NCBI GenBank assembly: GCA_026874595.1
Contig: CM049308.1
Span: 48,369,327-48,433,326 of the forward strand
Direction of reading: 5' to 3'
Source of the DNA: Sipunculus nudus
Taxonomy: Eukaryota > Annelida > Sipuncula > Golfingiida > Sipunculidae
Length of the DNA: 64,000 nucleotides
Of the stretch, positions 43,633-55,605 are shown in pieces. The notes under the pieces are model-generated. The model made no database searches. It was not told the origin of the DNA and saw only the letters and a program-made list of their open reading frames with translations. Positions within the stretch are counted from its first letter, which is position 1; the number at the start of each line of letters is the position of its first letter. The position numbers and the translations under genes were made by a program.

Positions 43633-43858
43633 GTATAATATCGCTAATTATGTTTGTTTAGACGAGTTTAGGAGCGAGAGGTATGACAGGCCGGGGTCGC
43701 TGAGGTTAGCCCGGCCGGCGTTAATACTTTTAGCACCTGATAGCCAGCAACCACGGCACGCGTCACTGACCGTGCCTTAGCTCCGCCCATACACGTGGGT
43801 ACACGAGTCGCTAGGCTTTCAGAGGTAAAATTGTCCATCCAAATCACCTTTACCTTAC

Positions 43859-43860
<2 letters not shown>
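43633..43860. other. GC-rich block between two AT microsatellites
   Basis: This 200-bp stretch is far richer in G+C than its flanks and contains GGCCGGGG...AGCCCGGCC and ACGGCACGCGTCACTGACCG-type inverted words that could pair. It ends 'ctttaccttacag', like a splice acceptor, immediately before (AT)n. No coding frame or known RNA recognised. Confidence 0.5.

Positions 43861-43909
<49 letters not shown>
43861..43909. repeat. (AT)n microsatellite
   Basis: Uninterrupted alternating AT for about 48 bp. Confidence 0.98.
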
Positions 43910-43911
<2 letters not shown>

Positions 43912-44981
43912 GTTTATATAAAAATTATAGTAAAATATGAAATCATATTCCATTAATCATAGTAAACTTAATAACGCGACAGGTTGTCTTTCACAATTAG
44001 CCCTTGTAAAGGTCCATATTCTAACAGGAAAATCCACACGGTTTTTCGGCTTTTTCTCAAAATGGGATCTCAGTGAAGTGCATGAGTTTTACATGGATAT
44101 TTCTGAGAAACTACGAGTCACATACTTTTCTTATTTCATACTAAAAAAGTCAAATATGTTTCTTAAAAATTATGATTTTCTTTTTCCGAAAATGTTACTT
44201 TTGAAAAAGTTATGGATATTTTTTACATGGAAAGTTAAATTCTATTCGAGCCAAATTTTATATTGCATTTGAAAAAAATTACCTGGGGATATTTTCATGT
44301 ATTTTCCCATAAGCCTACTGAAAATTTCTTAACAACAACGATGATCTTTGAAAATCGTTTTTTTTATAACATAAAAAATAAGTTTTTTATTTAAGTTTAC
44401 ATTTTCGAACGTCTTTGATGAGATACATATACATTTTATATATAATCAGATGGATGATTTAATCAGGTTTAAAATTGTATATATTTTGTAAAGTTTTGCA
44501 TGAAAAACTTATTGGCATTTGATTGAGACAAGAGATTGAGACAAGAGTGCACAATGAATGCAAACGACTTTGCCAATAACGTATATGCATGTATACGTAC
44601 CATTTTCAACTCTTAAAAATAACCCATACACCTAAGATTTTGCGAAAAACCACCTTTTTGTAGGTTTGTTTCACCAGGGACGTACCTATATGAGGACAAA
44701 ACTCCTAATTTTTTACTGGTTTGCAGTAGCTATGGATATACTTGACATAAAAATGCATATTTCAACTGAGTCTTATGTGGCCTTATATAATAACGTTCAT
44801 GAGAAACCGAGTAAAAATACAGAAATCGAACAATTTTGAATACTGCATACATTTGTTCAACTGTTTCCTCCCAGCTGGTGTTGGTCTCGGGACAGGATTA
44901 ATAAATTTGGTGTCAGTGGCGTTAATTAATCTTCAAGGGTGGGGGATGACTCGCAGGGTGTGGAGTTGACTCGCAAGAGTA
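43910..44981. other. AT-rich intergenic DNA
   Basis: Nothing recognised. A 111-codon frame (43937-44272) is hydrophobic and lysine-rich in the manner of AT-rich noncoding DNA. Confidence 0.6.
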
Positions 44982-45041
44982 GGGGGGGGGGGGGGCGGGA
45001 TGACAAGCATATGGGAGGGTAATAAAAGTTTGGACAAAATA

Positions 45042-45088
<47 letters not shown>
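44982..45088. repeat. Poly-G tract and (AT)n microsatellite
   Basis: G14 at 44982-44995, then about 40 bp of alternating AT at 45046-45087. The paired short minus-strand frames rich in YI or PPPP here are artefacts of these runs. Confidence 0.95.
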
Positions 45089-45091
<3 letters not shown>

Positions 45092-45612
45092 CACCCACAC
45101 ACCTTTTGTCTGTATGACACATTTCAAATATATATAAATTAAATAGGAGGTTTAAAAAAATAAGGTATATCTTAATTCTAAACCAATTAAGATATAAAAT
45201 ATGATAAGGGACATAATCCGGAGCAATATCATGTGTATTCTTTCACACTGTCAGTTCATTTTTGCTTTATACAAAAGTTTTCCAGCAAAACCACCCCAGC
45301 ACACAGTCTCAGTACTTCGCATACGGCTGTTTAAGACCTTGTTATGGTTCTGCGTGTTGTTAAACACAGTCCACGTGTGTCTGTTTACCACAATAGGGCC
45401 GCGTTACCAGAGGTCCGATTATGAGCCGCAACACTCAATGTTTCAGCCAGCGGTAACATGTATTACATTTTTTGGATAAAGTCAGTCAGGACAGCTCCTG
45501 ATTGACACGTGTTGTGGCCGGGCGATACACGCTGTGTTTATGTTGACAGGTGTGATCGCGCCCGGTCCGCCCTTGTTAACATTCGTTTACAGGAGTAAGC
45601 AAACTTTTTCAG
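45089..45612. other. Intergenic spacer
   Basis: No gene recognised. The right half (45280-45600) is relatively GC-rich. Confidence 0.5.
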
Positions 45613-45782
45613 CACAGGCACTCGTTTAATTCCAGTATTAAAATGGCTTAGAAACCGTAAACACAATGAGTATGGGCGATATACTCGTTATAAAAGAACT
45701 TTTTGAACTGGTATATCGCCCATAATCATTGTGTTTAAGGTTTCTAAGCCATTTTAGTGCTGGAATTTAACGAGTGCCTGTG
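45613..45782. repeat. Near-perfect hairpin, 72-bp arms and 26-nt loop
   Basis: Left arm 45613-45684 starts cacaggcactcg and ends gggcgatatac; right arm 45711-45782 is its reverse complement with five mismatches (about 93 percent). The word tttcag flanks both sides (directly on the left, two bases off on the right), so it may be a small foldback insertion or MITE. If transcribed, either strand would fold into a long double-stranded stem. Confidence 0.93.
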
Positions 45783-46508
45783 GGTTTCAGGGCAATATTT
45801 TGGCAGGTACAAATTGATTTTAAAAGGACGAAGCAACTTTCGTGTTCATACAACATGCTTTATAGGTGATTGGGCCCCTTTAAATTGAACCAAAGTCTTT
45901 AAATCTCTTCTTAATATAGTTTGAGTGCATACTTAAAAGAAAAGTTTAATTTTCAAAATAATAATTCCCAGCACATTAAAATATGAAATCTAATAAAATG
46001 ATTAAAAAAAAAACATATTTGCTAATATACACTTATTATGTGTGCAACAAATAAACACTGTAAACACTGGATAAAGATCTGTGGAATACCACATAATCAA
46101 TCTAATGTAGACAAAATTGACAAGTACAAATATATCTCTACAAAGGTATGTAATATAATACAACTATAATCCAAACTAAAAAACAAGGCCTACAGGCCTA
46201 ATGCGAACCTGTGCAATGGGATTAAACCAGGTGTAATGCTTCAATGCTGGACCATTACTTTTCAAGAACATGTGTAACATATATATGAATAATTAAAGTA
46301 CTACACACTTTGAACAAGAAACAATTACACAAACACCACCGCTGGAAAATTCTGGCATGGGTGCACACAACACAAAAATGATTGTAGCTGGCACCATCAA
46401 TCTTGTATACAAAGAAGAGATATATACATATATTCCCTTGAGTTTGATGCACTGGGCTGACCAAGTTTAGGTGAGTAAGGCAGTTGCCCCCGAGTGATCT
46501 AAGACAAA
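45783..46508. other. Intergenic spacer
   Basis: AT-rich, no gene recognised. Confidence 0.5.
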
Positions 46509-48157
46509 TTGCTGGCTCAAGCTACTGCACTGAGTGAACTCTTGACCTGCACATGGCTAAACTGAGTTAACTTTTGACCTGTACCTGGCTGCACTAATTG
46601 AACTCTTGAACTGTTGCATGATCTGACACAGTTGGCAGTCTGCCAAAGCTATAAATAGATACAGGCTGAATTTTGGTGCCAAATCTGATGCAGTGGACAG
46701 TCTGCAAAAGCTATGAATAGAATGCAGCTACTGCACTGAGTGCTAATGGCCAACATCAAGGTACTGGCAATCTGCCAATGGTAAACCAAGTGCTGCCATC
46801 TGTTCACAAAAGTGGTCCCTACTTGAAATAACTTTGAAATAAATTTTCCCAATACAAAATGCTTTTCAGCTGACTTTTTATAAAAAAAAAAAAAAAGAAA
46901 TCAGGAATATGAGAAAAATTATTACAGATGCTTACTGAATGCAAAATTATAATACAGATACATCTCATTGATGGCAAATTCTTGAATTAAACTGAGTATG
47001 GATACCAATCATATATAATCCATGTACAGTGGTTTTTGAGAGCCCAATATCCACGATTGTATTATCCTTGTATGATGAAAAAGTTAAATCACAAATCTGA
47101 TTTTTTAAAAGCTTTAAAAAATCTTGTAAATATTAACCACAGATAACCTGAAATTTAAATGTCTAGTGGCATGATGTTACAGAAGCTGATAAACTGGTTC
47201 CAGGCTAGATGTAACAGCATCACACAGCTAACATATATGGTAAAATGACTCTATTCCATCTCCATATTTCAGCCAATAATCATTCATATGGAACCATTAA
47301 AGACAATTATTATAAGAATTATTGTGGGGATTATTTTTGTAAAAGATTAAACAAACTGGCTTCATTGGCATCAGTCGAAAAATGTTTTGCAGGTATATAT
47401 CTCATATAGGAAGATACAGCAAACTGGCTAAGTTCAGCTTCCCGTAACTCAGCCAAAAAACAATTAAAGTACCAAAACCATTTGAACAAACATGAATTAT
47501 CAACATCTGAGGATAATTAATTTGGGAGATACCAGAATTTGGCCCAGTGGTTTTTGAGAAGAAGATCTATGCTAAAATGGGCTATTATGGCTTATGACTA
47601 AATTCAGCTTCCCATGCATATAATTCAGCCAAAAGTCACTGCATGAACAGAGACCAATTTTTTAAGAAACTTCACAAAGCACTATCCCAGAATAATTTCT
47701 GTGCGATATTAAACAATTTAGCCATATGGTTTCAGAGAAGAAGTTTTTTAAATTTGGTGATGATAGCGCCAGCCGTTTCTGACGGATTGAAATTTTAATA
47801 TGCATTTTTGGACAGATGACGAAGTTCAACCTGTTGTAACTCGGCAAAAAATCTCCGAACTGGAACCATTCGAACAAACTTGAGAAAGATTGTTCCAGGG
47901 GTTATTTCTGTAAAAATGGGATAATTTGGCTGGACAGTTTCGGAGAAGAAGATTAACATTTTTCCCTATAAAATCTAAGAAAATGCAGTTAGAAAAAAAA
48001 TAAACAAAATCCGATAGGGTTTTTCAGAATACTGATTATTTGCAAAAAGATTTGTGATGCTAGCTTCTCCCGTTTTTGAGTTAGCTATGGTAAACGTACA
48101 GACGACGCACAGCGCAACGACGGCCGCCCAATCGCATAAGCCCACAGGTTCGCTGAA
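46509..48157. repeat. Interspersed repeat, copy 2
   Basis: Direct-orientation homologue of 1-1871, ending in 'tacagacgacgcac' and 'cgcataagcccacaggttcg'. It is about 200 bp shorter than copy 1 because of internal gaps. It ends about 440 bp upstream of the BUB1B start codon. Confidence 0.85.
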
Positions 48158-48594
48158 AAGGTTTTATTTTTCAAATAATCCCGAGTCCCCGTGGTGGTGG
48201 TCCGTCATTTTTGTAAACAGTTGTTGCCTCGAAGCCGCTGCAATAAGTAGCGTCCCGTGTGCACAAGTAATTGCAGGGTCCCATCATTGTCTCAATGGAT
48301 CTTGACCTATGTGGAGTAAGTTGTAACAAAACGCACGTGAACCTTGTTTATTAAGACCCGGGGGGGGGGGGGGGGGGGGGGGGCTAGACTGGTACCCTAT
48401 TATTGCAGTCCCCTGCTCTCGGGTTACCAGTCTAGGCGGAGAGGGTAACTGAGACTTCAATTTCCGAAATTTCCCGACTGTTCCCGAACAGGCCGGTGGG
48501 CCAGTTACCTACGAGGGAAATTTGAAAGAGGTCGGAACTGAGGTTTGGGACGGTTCTGGATTTTGAGAGATTCGGATTTACGGATAGTTAAGGG
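48158..48594 (+). promoter_or_regulatory. 5' flank of BUB1B with poly-G run and inverted repeat
   Basis: By position this holds the promoter and 5' UTR. A 24-base G run (48360-48383) is followed by an inverted repeat, CTAGACTGGTACCC...GGGTTACCAGTCTAG (48384-48436). No TATA box was recognised near the start codon. Confidence 0.45.
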
Positions 48595-48758
48595 ATGGAA
48601 GACGTTACAGAAGAAAAAGAAACAGGGGGCACGAATGAGTGGGAACTCAGTAAGGAAAACGTGCAACCCTTGAAAAATGGCCGGAAGGTAGCAAACTTGT
48701 CAATGGCCCTGCAAACCCATCCAACGGTGGTTCCAACCACTATCAAAGAAGAGAAACA
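48595..48758 (+). CDS. BUB1B: BUB1B (BubR1/Mad3-like) exon 1
   Basis: 54 codons plus two bases, starting at ATG 48595 and ending AAACA|gttgagt. The translation contains NEWELSKENVQPLKNGRKV, matching the N-terminal KEN-box region of vertebrate BubR1 (EWELSKENVQPL). KEN is at residues 20-22. In BubR1/Mad3 this motif binds Cdc20 and makes the mitotic checkpoint complex inhibit the APC/C, delaying anaphase until all kinetochores are attached. Without splicing the frame stops six codons later. The phase joins exon 2 exactly. Because many invertebrates have one combined Bub1/BubR1 gene, the kinase domain status cannot be told from here. Confidence 0.9.
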
Positions 48759-49054
48759 GTTGAGTATTTCCAGTTAAGGCTCAAAGCGTGATACTCGCGA
48801 CTTCAGAATGCCTCACGCATTTCAGACCCAGCACTAGACAAAATGATTTCTTGACTTTTTTTGTTGTCCAACGTCATTGGCCCGGTCCCTCTAAACACTC
48901 AAAACACTGGTGTCTTGGTGGCAGAATTATCTAGAATCCTTCCTGCACCAGTACCTCTATCCTAGGGCCCAACTGGACAAAAACAAACCTCAGTTGTGCC
49001 TTGAAAAGCATGTTTCACTCCTGTAAATGCTTAGTATTTCTTCTCGGTCGAGTA

Positions 49055-49890
49055 TAGCCCGATTTAATCGGACTCAATATTATTAGGTTCTGCCATATAT
49101 TGAGTCCGATGGCCATACAGTGAGAGTTTCTACAATATAAGCCCTTAAAATACAACGGATCCGTTGCATCTTCTTTGACTGCCCGTTTACTGCCAAACAA
49201 CAAGACGCAGGATTACACCATTTTAACATCAATAAGAAAGTGTTTCATGGTTTCGATAGCAATTAAAATTAAACTTGGACCATTTCCTAACATTTACTGA
49301 CCTTTTACCGGAGGCATGTCAGCGAATAGGCGCACTTGAAGACCTCACTGGGAGCCCCGCTGACTCAAGTGATTTACAGCTAAAATTTGGTTACATTTTG
49401 TTTCAACGGGCCCAGCTCTGAAGATTGACGTGCTGGCACGGGGGGGGTCGGTCTTTTTACCGAGCGCTACCGAGCGTACCGAGCGCTACCGAGCGCTAGC
49501 GCTCGGTAGGACTTTTTACCGAGCGCTACCCTGGATTCACACCAGGCATTGCTTTGACCAGCGTGGGGCTACCGAGCGCTCGGACTTTTTACCGAGCGCT
49601 ACCCCGGATTCACACCAGGCATCGCTTTGACCAGCGTGGGGCTACCGAGCGCTCGGACTTTTTACCGAGCGTTACCCTGCTCTTACAACGGGAATTAAGT
49701 GTTCTTACATACTTCAAACATCTTGGGCTTGGGACTAACGAGCGCTAAGAACTTTTTGCCGAGCGCTACCATCGCGCACATGACAAATTATGGAGTTTTA
49801 CCCGCATTCAACACAAAATATCATATTTAATTATTTACATTTTTTCTGTTTATATAACTTGAATAAGCAATGCTTATGTTATCTTTCCAA

Positions 49891-49926
<36 letters not shown>

Positions 49927-50430
49927 ATATATATAAATATATATATACATAAATATATATATATATAAATATATATACATATATATATAAATATATATAT
50001 ATATATCATGCTATAAAAAAATATTATATATGTTATCTATATATCAAGCAGTAAATCGTGTATTAATTTTTATAATATAACATATATGCCCTAAATGAAT
50101 ATATATGTATTTTTGATTACATTCCCTCTTATTCCGGTTCTTCTCTCTTTCTCTCTCTGTTTCTCTTTATGTCCCTCTTACTATTTCTCTCAATTTCTTT
50201 CTTTATCTCTCTCTTTCTTTCTCTCTCCTATATATATCGGATAAATATTATATATAATATATATATAGGTCTTTGTTACCTTTCCCCCTAATTCAGGTTC
50301 TTCTCTCTCTCTCTGCCTGTCTCTCTTTCTTTCTCTCTCTTTCATTCTTTCTCTCTCTCCTTTATAGCCTATATCGGATAAATATTATATAGGCTATGGT
50401 ATAGCGCTCTCTTTTTCTTTACACTGTCTC

Positions 50431-50470
<40 letters not shown>

Positions 50471-50472
50471 AT

Positions 50473-50520
<48 letters not shown>

Positions 50521-50671
50521 TTATATATATATATATATTCTGATATATATATAAATATATAGCATAATTTTAAATTATATATTTTATTTATATAGGCTAC
50601 TGATATATTAATAAATGTATTTAAACATATATATGTCGAATTTATATGTATGTTTATCATAATATATATAT

Positions 50672-50730
<59 letters not shown>

Positions 50731-51233
50731 CCTATGGTTTGCGCGTTGCCCGTTGTTAGAACAGGGTAGCGCTCTGAGTCGGTAAAAAGGTCCGAGTGCT
50801 CGGTAGCCCCTGCCGGGTCAGAGCAATGCCTGCATGGTGTGAATCCAGGGTAGCCCTCGGTAAAAAGTCCCTAGCGCTCGATAGTCAAAAGTATGTAAAA
50901 ACACTGCCCATTGTTAGGGCAGGGTAGCGCTCGGTAAGAAGTCCGAGCGCTCGGTAGCCCCACGCGGGTCAGAGCAATGCCTTGTATGAATCCAGGGTAG
51001 TGCTCGGTAAAAAGTCCTACCGAGCGCTAGCGCTCGGTAGCGCTCGGTACGCTCGGTAGCGCTCGGTAAAAAGACCGACGGGGCACGGGGTAATAAACAC
51101 CTGTTGACACTGGTTACAAGGGCATTCGGTGGTATGTAGTCTCAGGCTTATATCGTAGAAACTCTCACTGTATGGCTATCGGACTCAATATATGGCAGGG
51201 CCTTATAATATTGAGTCCAATTTAATCGGGCTA
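49055..51233. mobile_element. 2.2-kb foldback element with 9-bp target duplication (Mutator-like)
   Basis: The ends match in inverted orientation (left TAGCCCGATTTAATCGGACT; right, on the minus strand, TAGCCCGATTAAATTGGACT), and the arms continue for several hundred bases. The direct repeat ggtcgagta flanks it (49046-49054 and 51234-51242). Nine-base duplications and long terminal inverted repeats are typical of Mutator-like elements. Inner arms carry AGCGCT-rich modules (left: 73-bp tandem units with 'actttttaccgagcgctacc' at 49511, 49584 and 49657; right: their complements at about 50755-51085). The centre is (TA)/(TC) microsatellite. No transposase is present. Confidence 0.88.
49894..50735. 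repeat. Compound (CT)n/(TA)n microsatellite core of the foldback element
   Basis: Repeated runs of CT (49894-49921, 50440-50481) and TA (49924-50006, 50482-50530, 50680-50728) with 'cggataaatattatat' between. Frames full of YIYI or RERE are artefacts. Confidence 0.95.
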
Positions 51234-51849
51234 GGTCGAGTATAGAATCTGGTCTTCATTTCTAAGATGGGTCTAAACTGACAGGAACGGCTCATATTAT
51301 AGTCCATTTCACCATGCACCGGCCTGCTGGCCACCTGTTTTTTGTAGATGATTTACTTAAAAATTTATATTTTTCAATTAAACAACATATGGAAGTGACA
51401 ACCTAATATTGCAGTCAAGAATTTTACAATCCCCCGTTTATGTTTCACAACATTTTTGTCTCTTTATCAAGATCTGGCAGATATGGTCTGTTCCTCCATA
51501 AATAGCCATCTTTGTTTTAGCTGGTTATATTTTTTAGGGTGTTTACATGAGGTCATCCAATCAGCAGCTGTCAGTTTAGGCTGTTTTTGCATGTGACCAA
51601 TGACCTTGACTGCCATAAGTTGGTCTGACAAGCGAGGGTGCAACCCCCAATTTAAATGAAATATATATCATATGTTTTCCAATTAAACCTGGGTTCCTAA
51701 CCTAAGCGGGGGTTCGGGGGTCCAACCCCCAATATAAAATAAATATATATTCATTTTTTACATCATTAGTATAGCAATTGACCTTCAGGTGGTGTTTCAA
51801 TAACCCAGGTTCAAATTAATCAGAACACCCCAATTCAGTATCTCAGTAA

Positions 51850-51918
51850 GTTAGCTCGGTGAGATAGGGTGTAGTATTAGTAAGCATGAGGTGGCAGGTT
51901 CAAACCCAGGTAGTGACG
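51850..51918 (+). repeat. tRNA-like sequence (SINE head or tRNA pseudogene)
   Basis: TTAGCTCGGTGAGATAGGGT resembles a Pol III A box region and GGTTCAAACCC (51898-51908) fits the B box. TAAGCATGAGGTGGCA lies between them, like an anticodon arm. The acceptor stem does not close, so it is not an intact tRNA gene. Confidence 0.5.
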
Positions 51919-54900
51919 TACTAATTCTTCTTCAGGTTATTTAATGGTGTTCAGTGATAGGACAGAAATGCATAAGATACAATGAAATGAAATAGGGTGC
52001 TTGATTAGGACAGTTTTGGTATGAATTTCCATCACTCCCGAACCTGTAGGAAGGATTCTATAATTGCTCCATTTTGGGTACCTGTGACAAAACACTCGTT
52101 TTAATTTGATGGGGCAGTGTCATAGCCGGGATAAATGGCTGCTGTGTCTGCCAAATAACTGACTACGACACAAAACAGACTCATTTACATTTATGACACA
52201 ATATTGCATCTATATTCAACAGATGATTATTTATTGATTGGTTTTACTTTTTGGCTTCAAATTTTTAGTTAAGTGAGTGTTTGGTGGTGTTTCGTTAAAG
52301 GTACCCAAAACACTGGTGTTTGGTTATAATTTGTGTTAAATATTGACCAGTCCATTTTAATACACAGGTAACCTCCCTATCTAATACAAACTGACTTGCC
52401 AAAACTTCTTTAAAAAATGCAACCCTACAAACACATATAATCAAATATATGTCACAGTGTTAATGTAGATTGGAAGCAAGTTTATTCCAATCTATACTGT
52501 GACATTTACCAGCCTTTAAATCCATCACTGCATTACCTGCTTTATTTATTTTTTATTTTTAATTCAATATCACTAAATATACCTCTTAGTAAGTAAGAAT
52601 TCAACTAAGTATAATAAGGGGAAAAAATTCCATTTGGCCTGGTGTGGAAAATTCAGTGTGCCACTATTGACCAATACGTGCCAGTATTTCCCAGCAAACA
52701 GTGGCATTTCCAAGGATTTACTATCAGCATGGACTTGTACGAGTATTTGCCGACATTTTGCCAACCCTGCATATTACACTCCCACTTCATAAACCTTAAA
52801 TATTAAGAATGTTTTATTGTAACCTAGCCAAGGACTGATAACACAGCTCCCTTTTCCAGAAAAAAAATGATTGTATTGTGTGAAAACACCACTTAGCTCT
52901 TTAAGATATGGAGAGGTGATCAAACAGTTGACCCATTGTAGGTCATGAGACATATCATCGCTGAAGATGGCTAATCATAACCATGTATACCGTTGCCAGC
53001 AAAACATATACAAGCAAAGACCACCCAGAGCTAATGTTGTTAAATTTTGTTTTGAACCCTGCTGTCTCTTCTATAAGTTCACAAAAAGAGGCCCTATATG
53101 TGAGTTGCCCTGGGCTGGCTCGTGTCCGTTTAGCTGGCAACGGATATGTGGCTGGGATGAAAAAGTCAATAAGTTTATGTTCGAAGCAGGAATTAGGTGG
53201 AAGGGTAATATGACATTATTCAATAAGAGTTCTGTTCTTAGTACACAGCGCTAGTAGCTAAAGTAGTCATCTGCTCCTAAACTTTACTTAGGTGATTTTT
53301 TAATATTTCTTTACGAATATCTATATAACCATATTATTTATGTTTAAGTGGAGTGATTATAGAACAGGTGTCACACTAAATTAGTCCAAGAAACTACCAA
53401 AAGAATATATATCAAGTTCTGTGCGTATAGACAGACCAACAGATAATTGATCAGTTTGAATATATTAATGAAGAAAGTATTATTGTCTGTTTCATTCCCT
53501 GATGTCCACCAGATTTTTACTCTCAAATTGTTATATTTTTAGGGGGAAAATTGTAATGTAGGGTAGAAGATTTAAAGGCCTAGTTTTAAAAAAAAAACTA
53601 AATAAAAAAATTCCCATACATATTATTTAAGAAACAGAAATATTTGAAAATATGAGAAATCAAGTCTACATTTTGGAAATGCTTATAATTTCAACTCCCC
53701 TGGTAGCGTCATATTGACCCTCTGGCATTACGGCAAGATTACTAGCGCCAGAGTGTAGTGACATCTACGTCTGAGGATCGCATTATAAGGCCTTATGAAT
53801 ATGCAAATATTTTCGTCATTTCTGACAACGCTTCATGGGTTACAGGTACATTGTCAATCAACATAAACCAGACAATTCGGTAGCATTTTTTGTGTATTTT
53901 CTAATAATACCAAATATGAGTGAGAAAAGGTCTTGTTTAACCCAGCACATTGGTAAACCCCATGGCATGGAGATGGTGTTTCAGTTTGGGTTGCGAGCTC
54001 ATATACATACTATTGTGTTTATTCACCATTCCAAGCATAACATTGAGAATATGGGCTGTTTTCCACAATATGAATGCAACCAGATGCAAGACCAATGCGA
54101 TACATTTCTCCATATTACTAATATCACGACTCGAGTAGGCTTACCAGTCCAATTATCCTATTGCCTACTGAGTTGGGTTGTCACGGCTACTCCCCTAGGG
54201 AGTCTAAAACCTAAAAATGTAAATTTTATGAAGTACCCAACTGTATAACTATATGTCCCTAGTGCCTCTGGGAAGACGTAAAACTAAATCAGGGTTTTGT
54301 AAATAAGCAATAATATAGACTTACATTGAAAATTGTTGTAGACTGAACACCAAATTTTGTCACTCTTACTTTCAAAACGCTTAAACTGTTCTAGCCTTTG
54401 ATACCAACAGCTGGATTTGAAATGTGCATCCCTTATTACTACTCCTGGTGGAGAGCAATTAAGGCCTGCCTTACATTTTACTACATATCAGACCCACTTA
54501 TGGCGGTCAGCCTTTTGTAACATGCAAGAACAGCATCAGTTGACAGCTTCTGGTTGGATGACATCTCTTAAAAATATGAGCAGCTACAAGATGTCTTCTT
54601 CTTCTGGTACACATCTGGTCTGTCAGATCATTGTAAAAATCTGAAAAAATAATGTAACATAAACATTTATTTATATAAAAAATTTTTTATTCCTGTTACT
54701 TAAACTTTTTATTAAGGCCATCATTTGCATATGCACCTTTCATGGAAATCATCAAAAATGTAAACCATAATACAATAATCTCTAAAATACAGGTTGACAA
54801 GGGTTTGTGGAACAGAGTATAGTAAAAAGCGCATAAAAATAAGCAGCAAAATCAAGATACAAGCAAGTGATATAACCCTATTTTCTGTCATTACAGGTGT

Positions 54901-55545
54901 CACACTTTTTCAATAAGTATAATTGTACTGTCTGATCCATATCCATTTATGATTATAATATATCCAGCCAATAAATGGAGATTCAATTTGATACATATGT
55001 ACCTTTCAACAAAAATCCAGTCAGTCTAGAAGATTAAAGGTGCCCATTCACCTCCCATTTGAAAAAGAATATATGTGATTTCTGGCTTTCTCTGTGTATA
55101 TATATTAATGATCTAAGGTAATTTAGGTTGTGAAAAGTTCTTATAAAGCCTTTGTTCTTGATTATCATCTCACTTACCTGACTTGCTGCCAGGTACCCTG
55201 TTGAATTTGTTTTGATTATTATTATGATGAGGCCCCACATAAAGTGAACACTTGATATAAACAAAACAAGCAGCCTGTGTGTGGTGATATCCGCATTTTC
55301 TGGTCTATTTTTATTAAAGCTCAAAGGGATAACCTTTAGTTTATAAAGGTAAGATAGGTGATTAGGTCCCTTTAATAACACTCTTATTCTATCTAGAAAA
55401 ACCTTGGGAATTATCTGTGAATTTGTATCAGTTTTTTTAAATACAATCAATTTATATGTCTGTTATTAACCTATACATGTTCTATTTTTTTATCTGACTT
55501 GGCATCCATTGTGGTAAATCAATATTGATTTAAACCTTTTTACAG

Positions 55546-55605
55546 AGCATTTGAGATTGAGCTTCGGACCTACAGTGGGACTGATCCTTTGGATGTGTGG
55601 GACAG
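55546..55605 (+). CDS. BUB1B: BUB1B exon 2
   Basis: 60 bp between ttttacag and gtaagt. The first base completes Gln55; it then encodes AFEIELRTYSGTDPLDVWD plus two bases of Arg. This matches the start of the Mad3/Bub1 TPR domain (RAFExEIRxYxGxDPLDVWDRYIxW). Phase agrees with exon 1. The next exon (YIxW...) was not found up to 64000. Confidence 0.92.

Larger units (their letters stand above)
48759..55545 (+). other. BUB1B intron 1
   Basis: 6.8 kb containing the Mutator-like foldback element and a tRNA-like SINE head. 48759-49045 and about 51950-55545 show no further gene. Frames at 52955-53254 and 53835-54248 have no recognisable domain, and CTCTGGC...GCCAGAG near 53720-53755 is a small inverted repeat. 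Confidence 0.75.

Noticed and set aside
44922-45127. Three overlapping minus-strand frames with YIYIYI and PPPP
   Set aside because: Artefacts of the (AT)n and poly-G runs.
53835-54248. 137-codon plus-strand frame in BUB1B intron 1
   Set aside because: No recognisable domain or splice context. It contains a second overlapping frame and lies in an intron.
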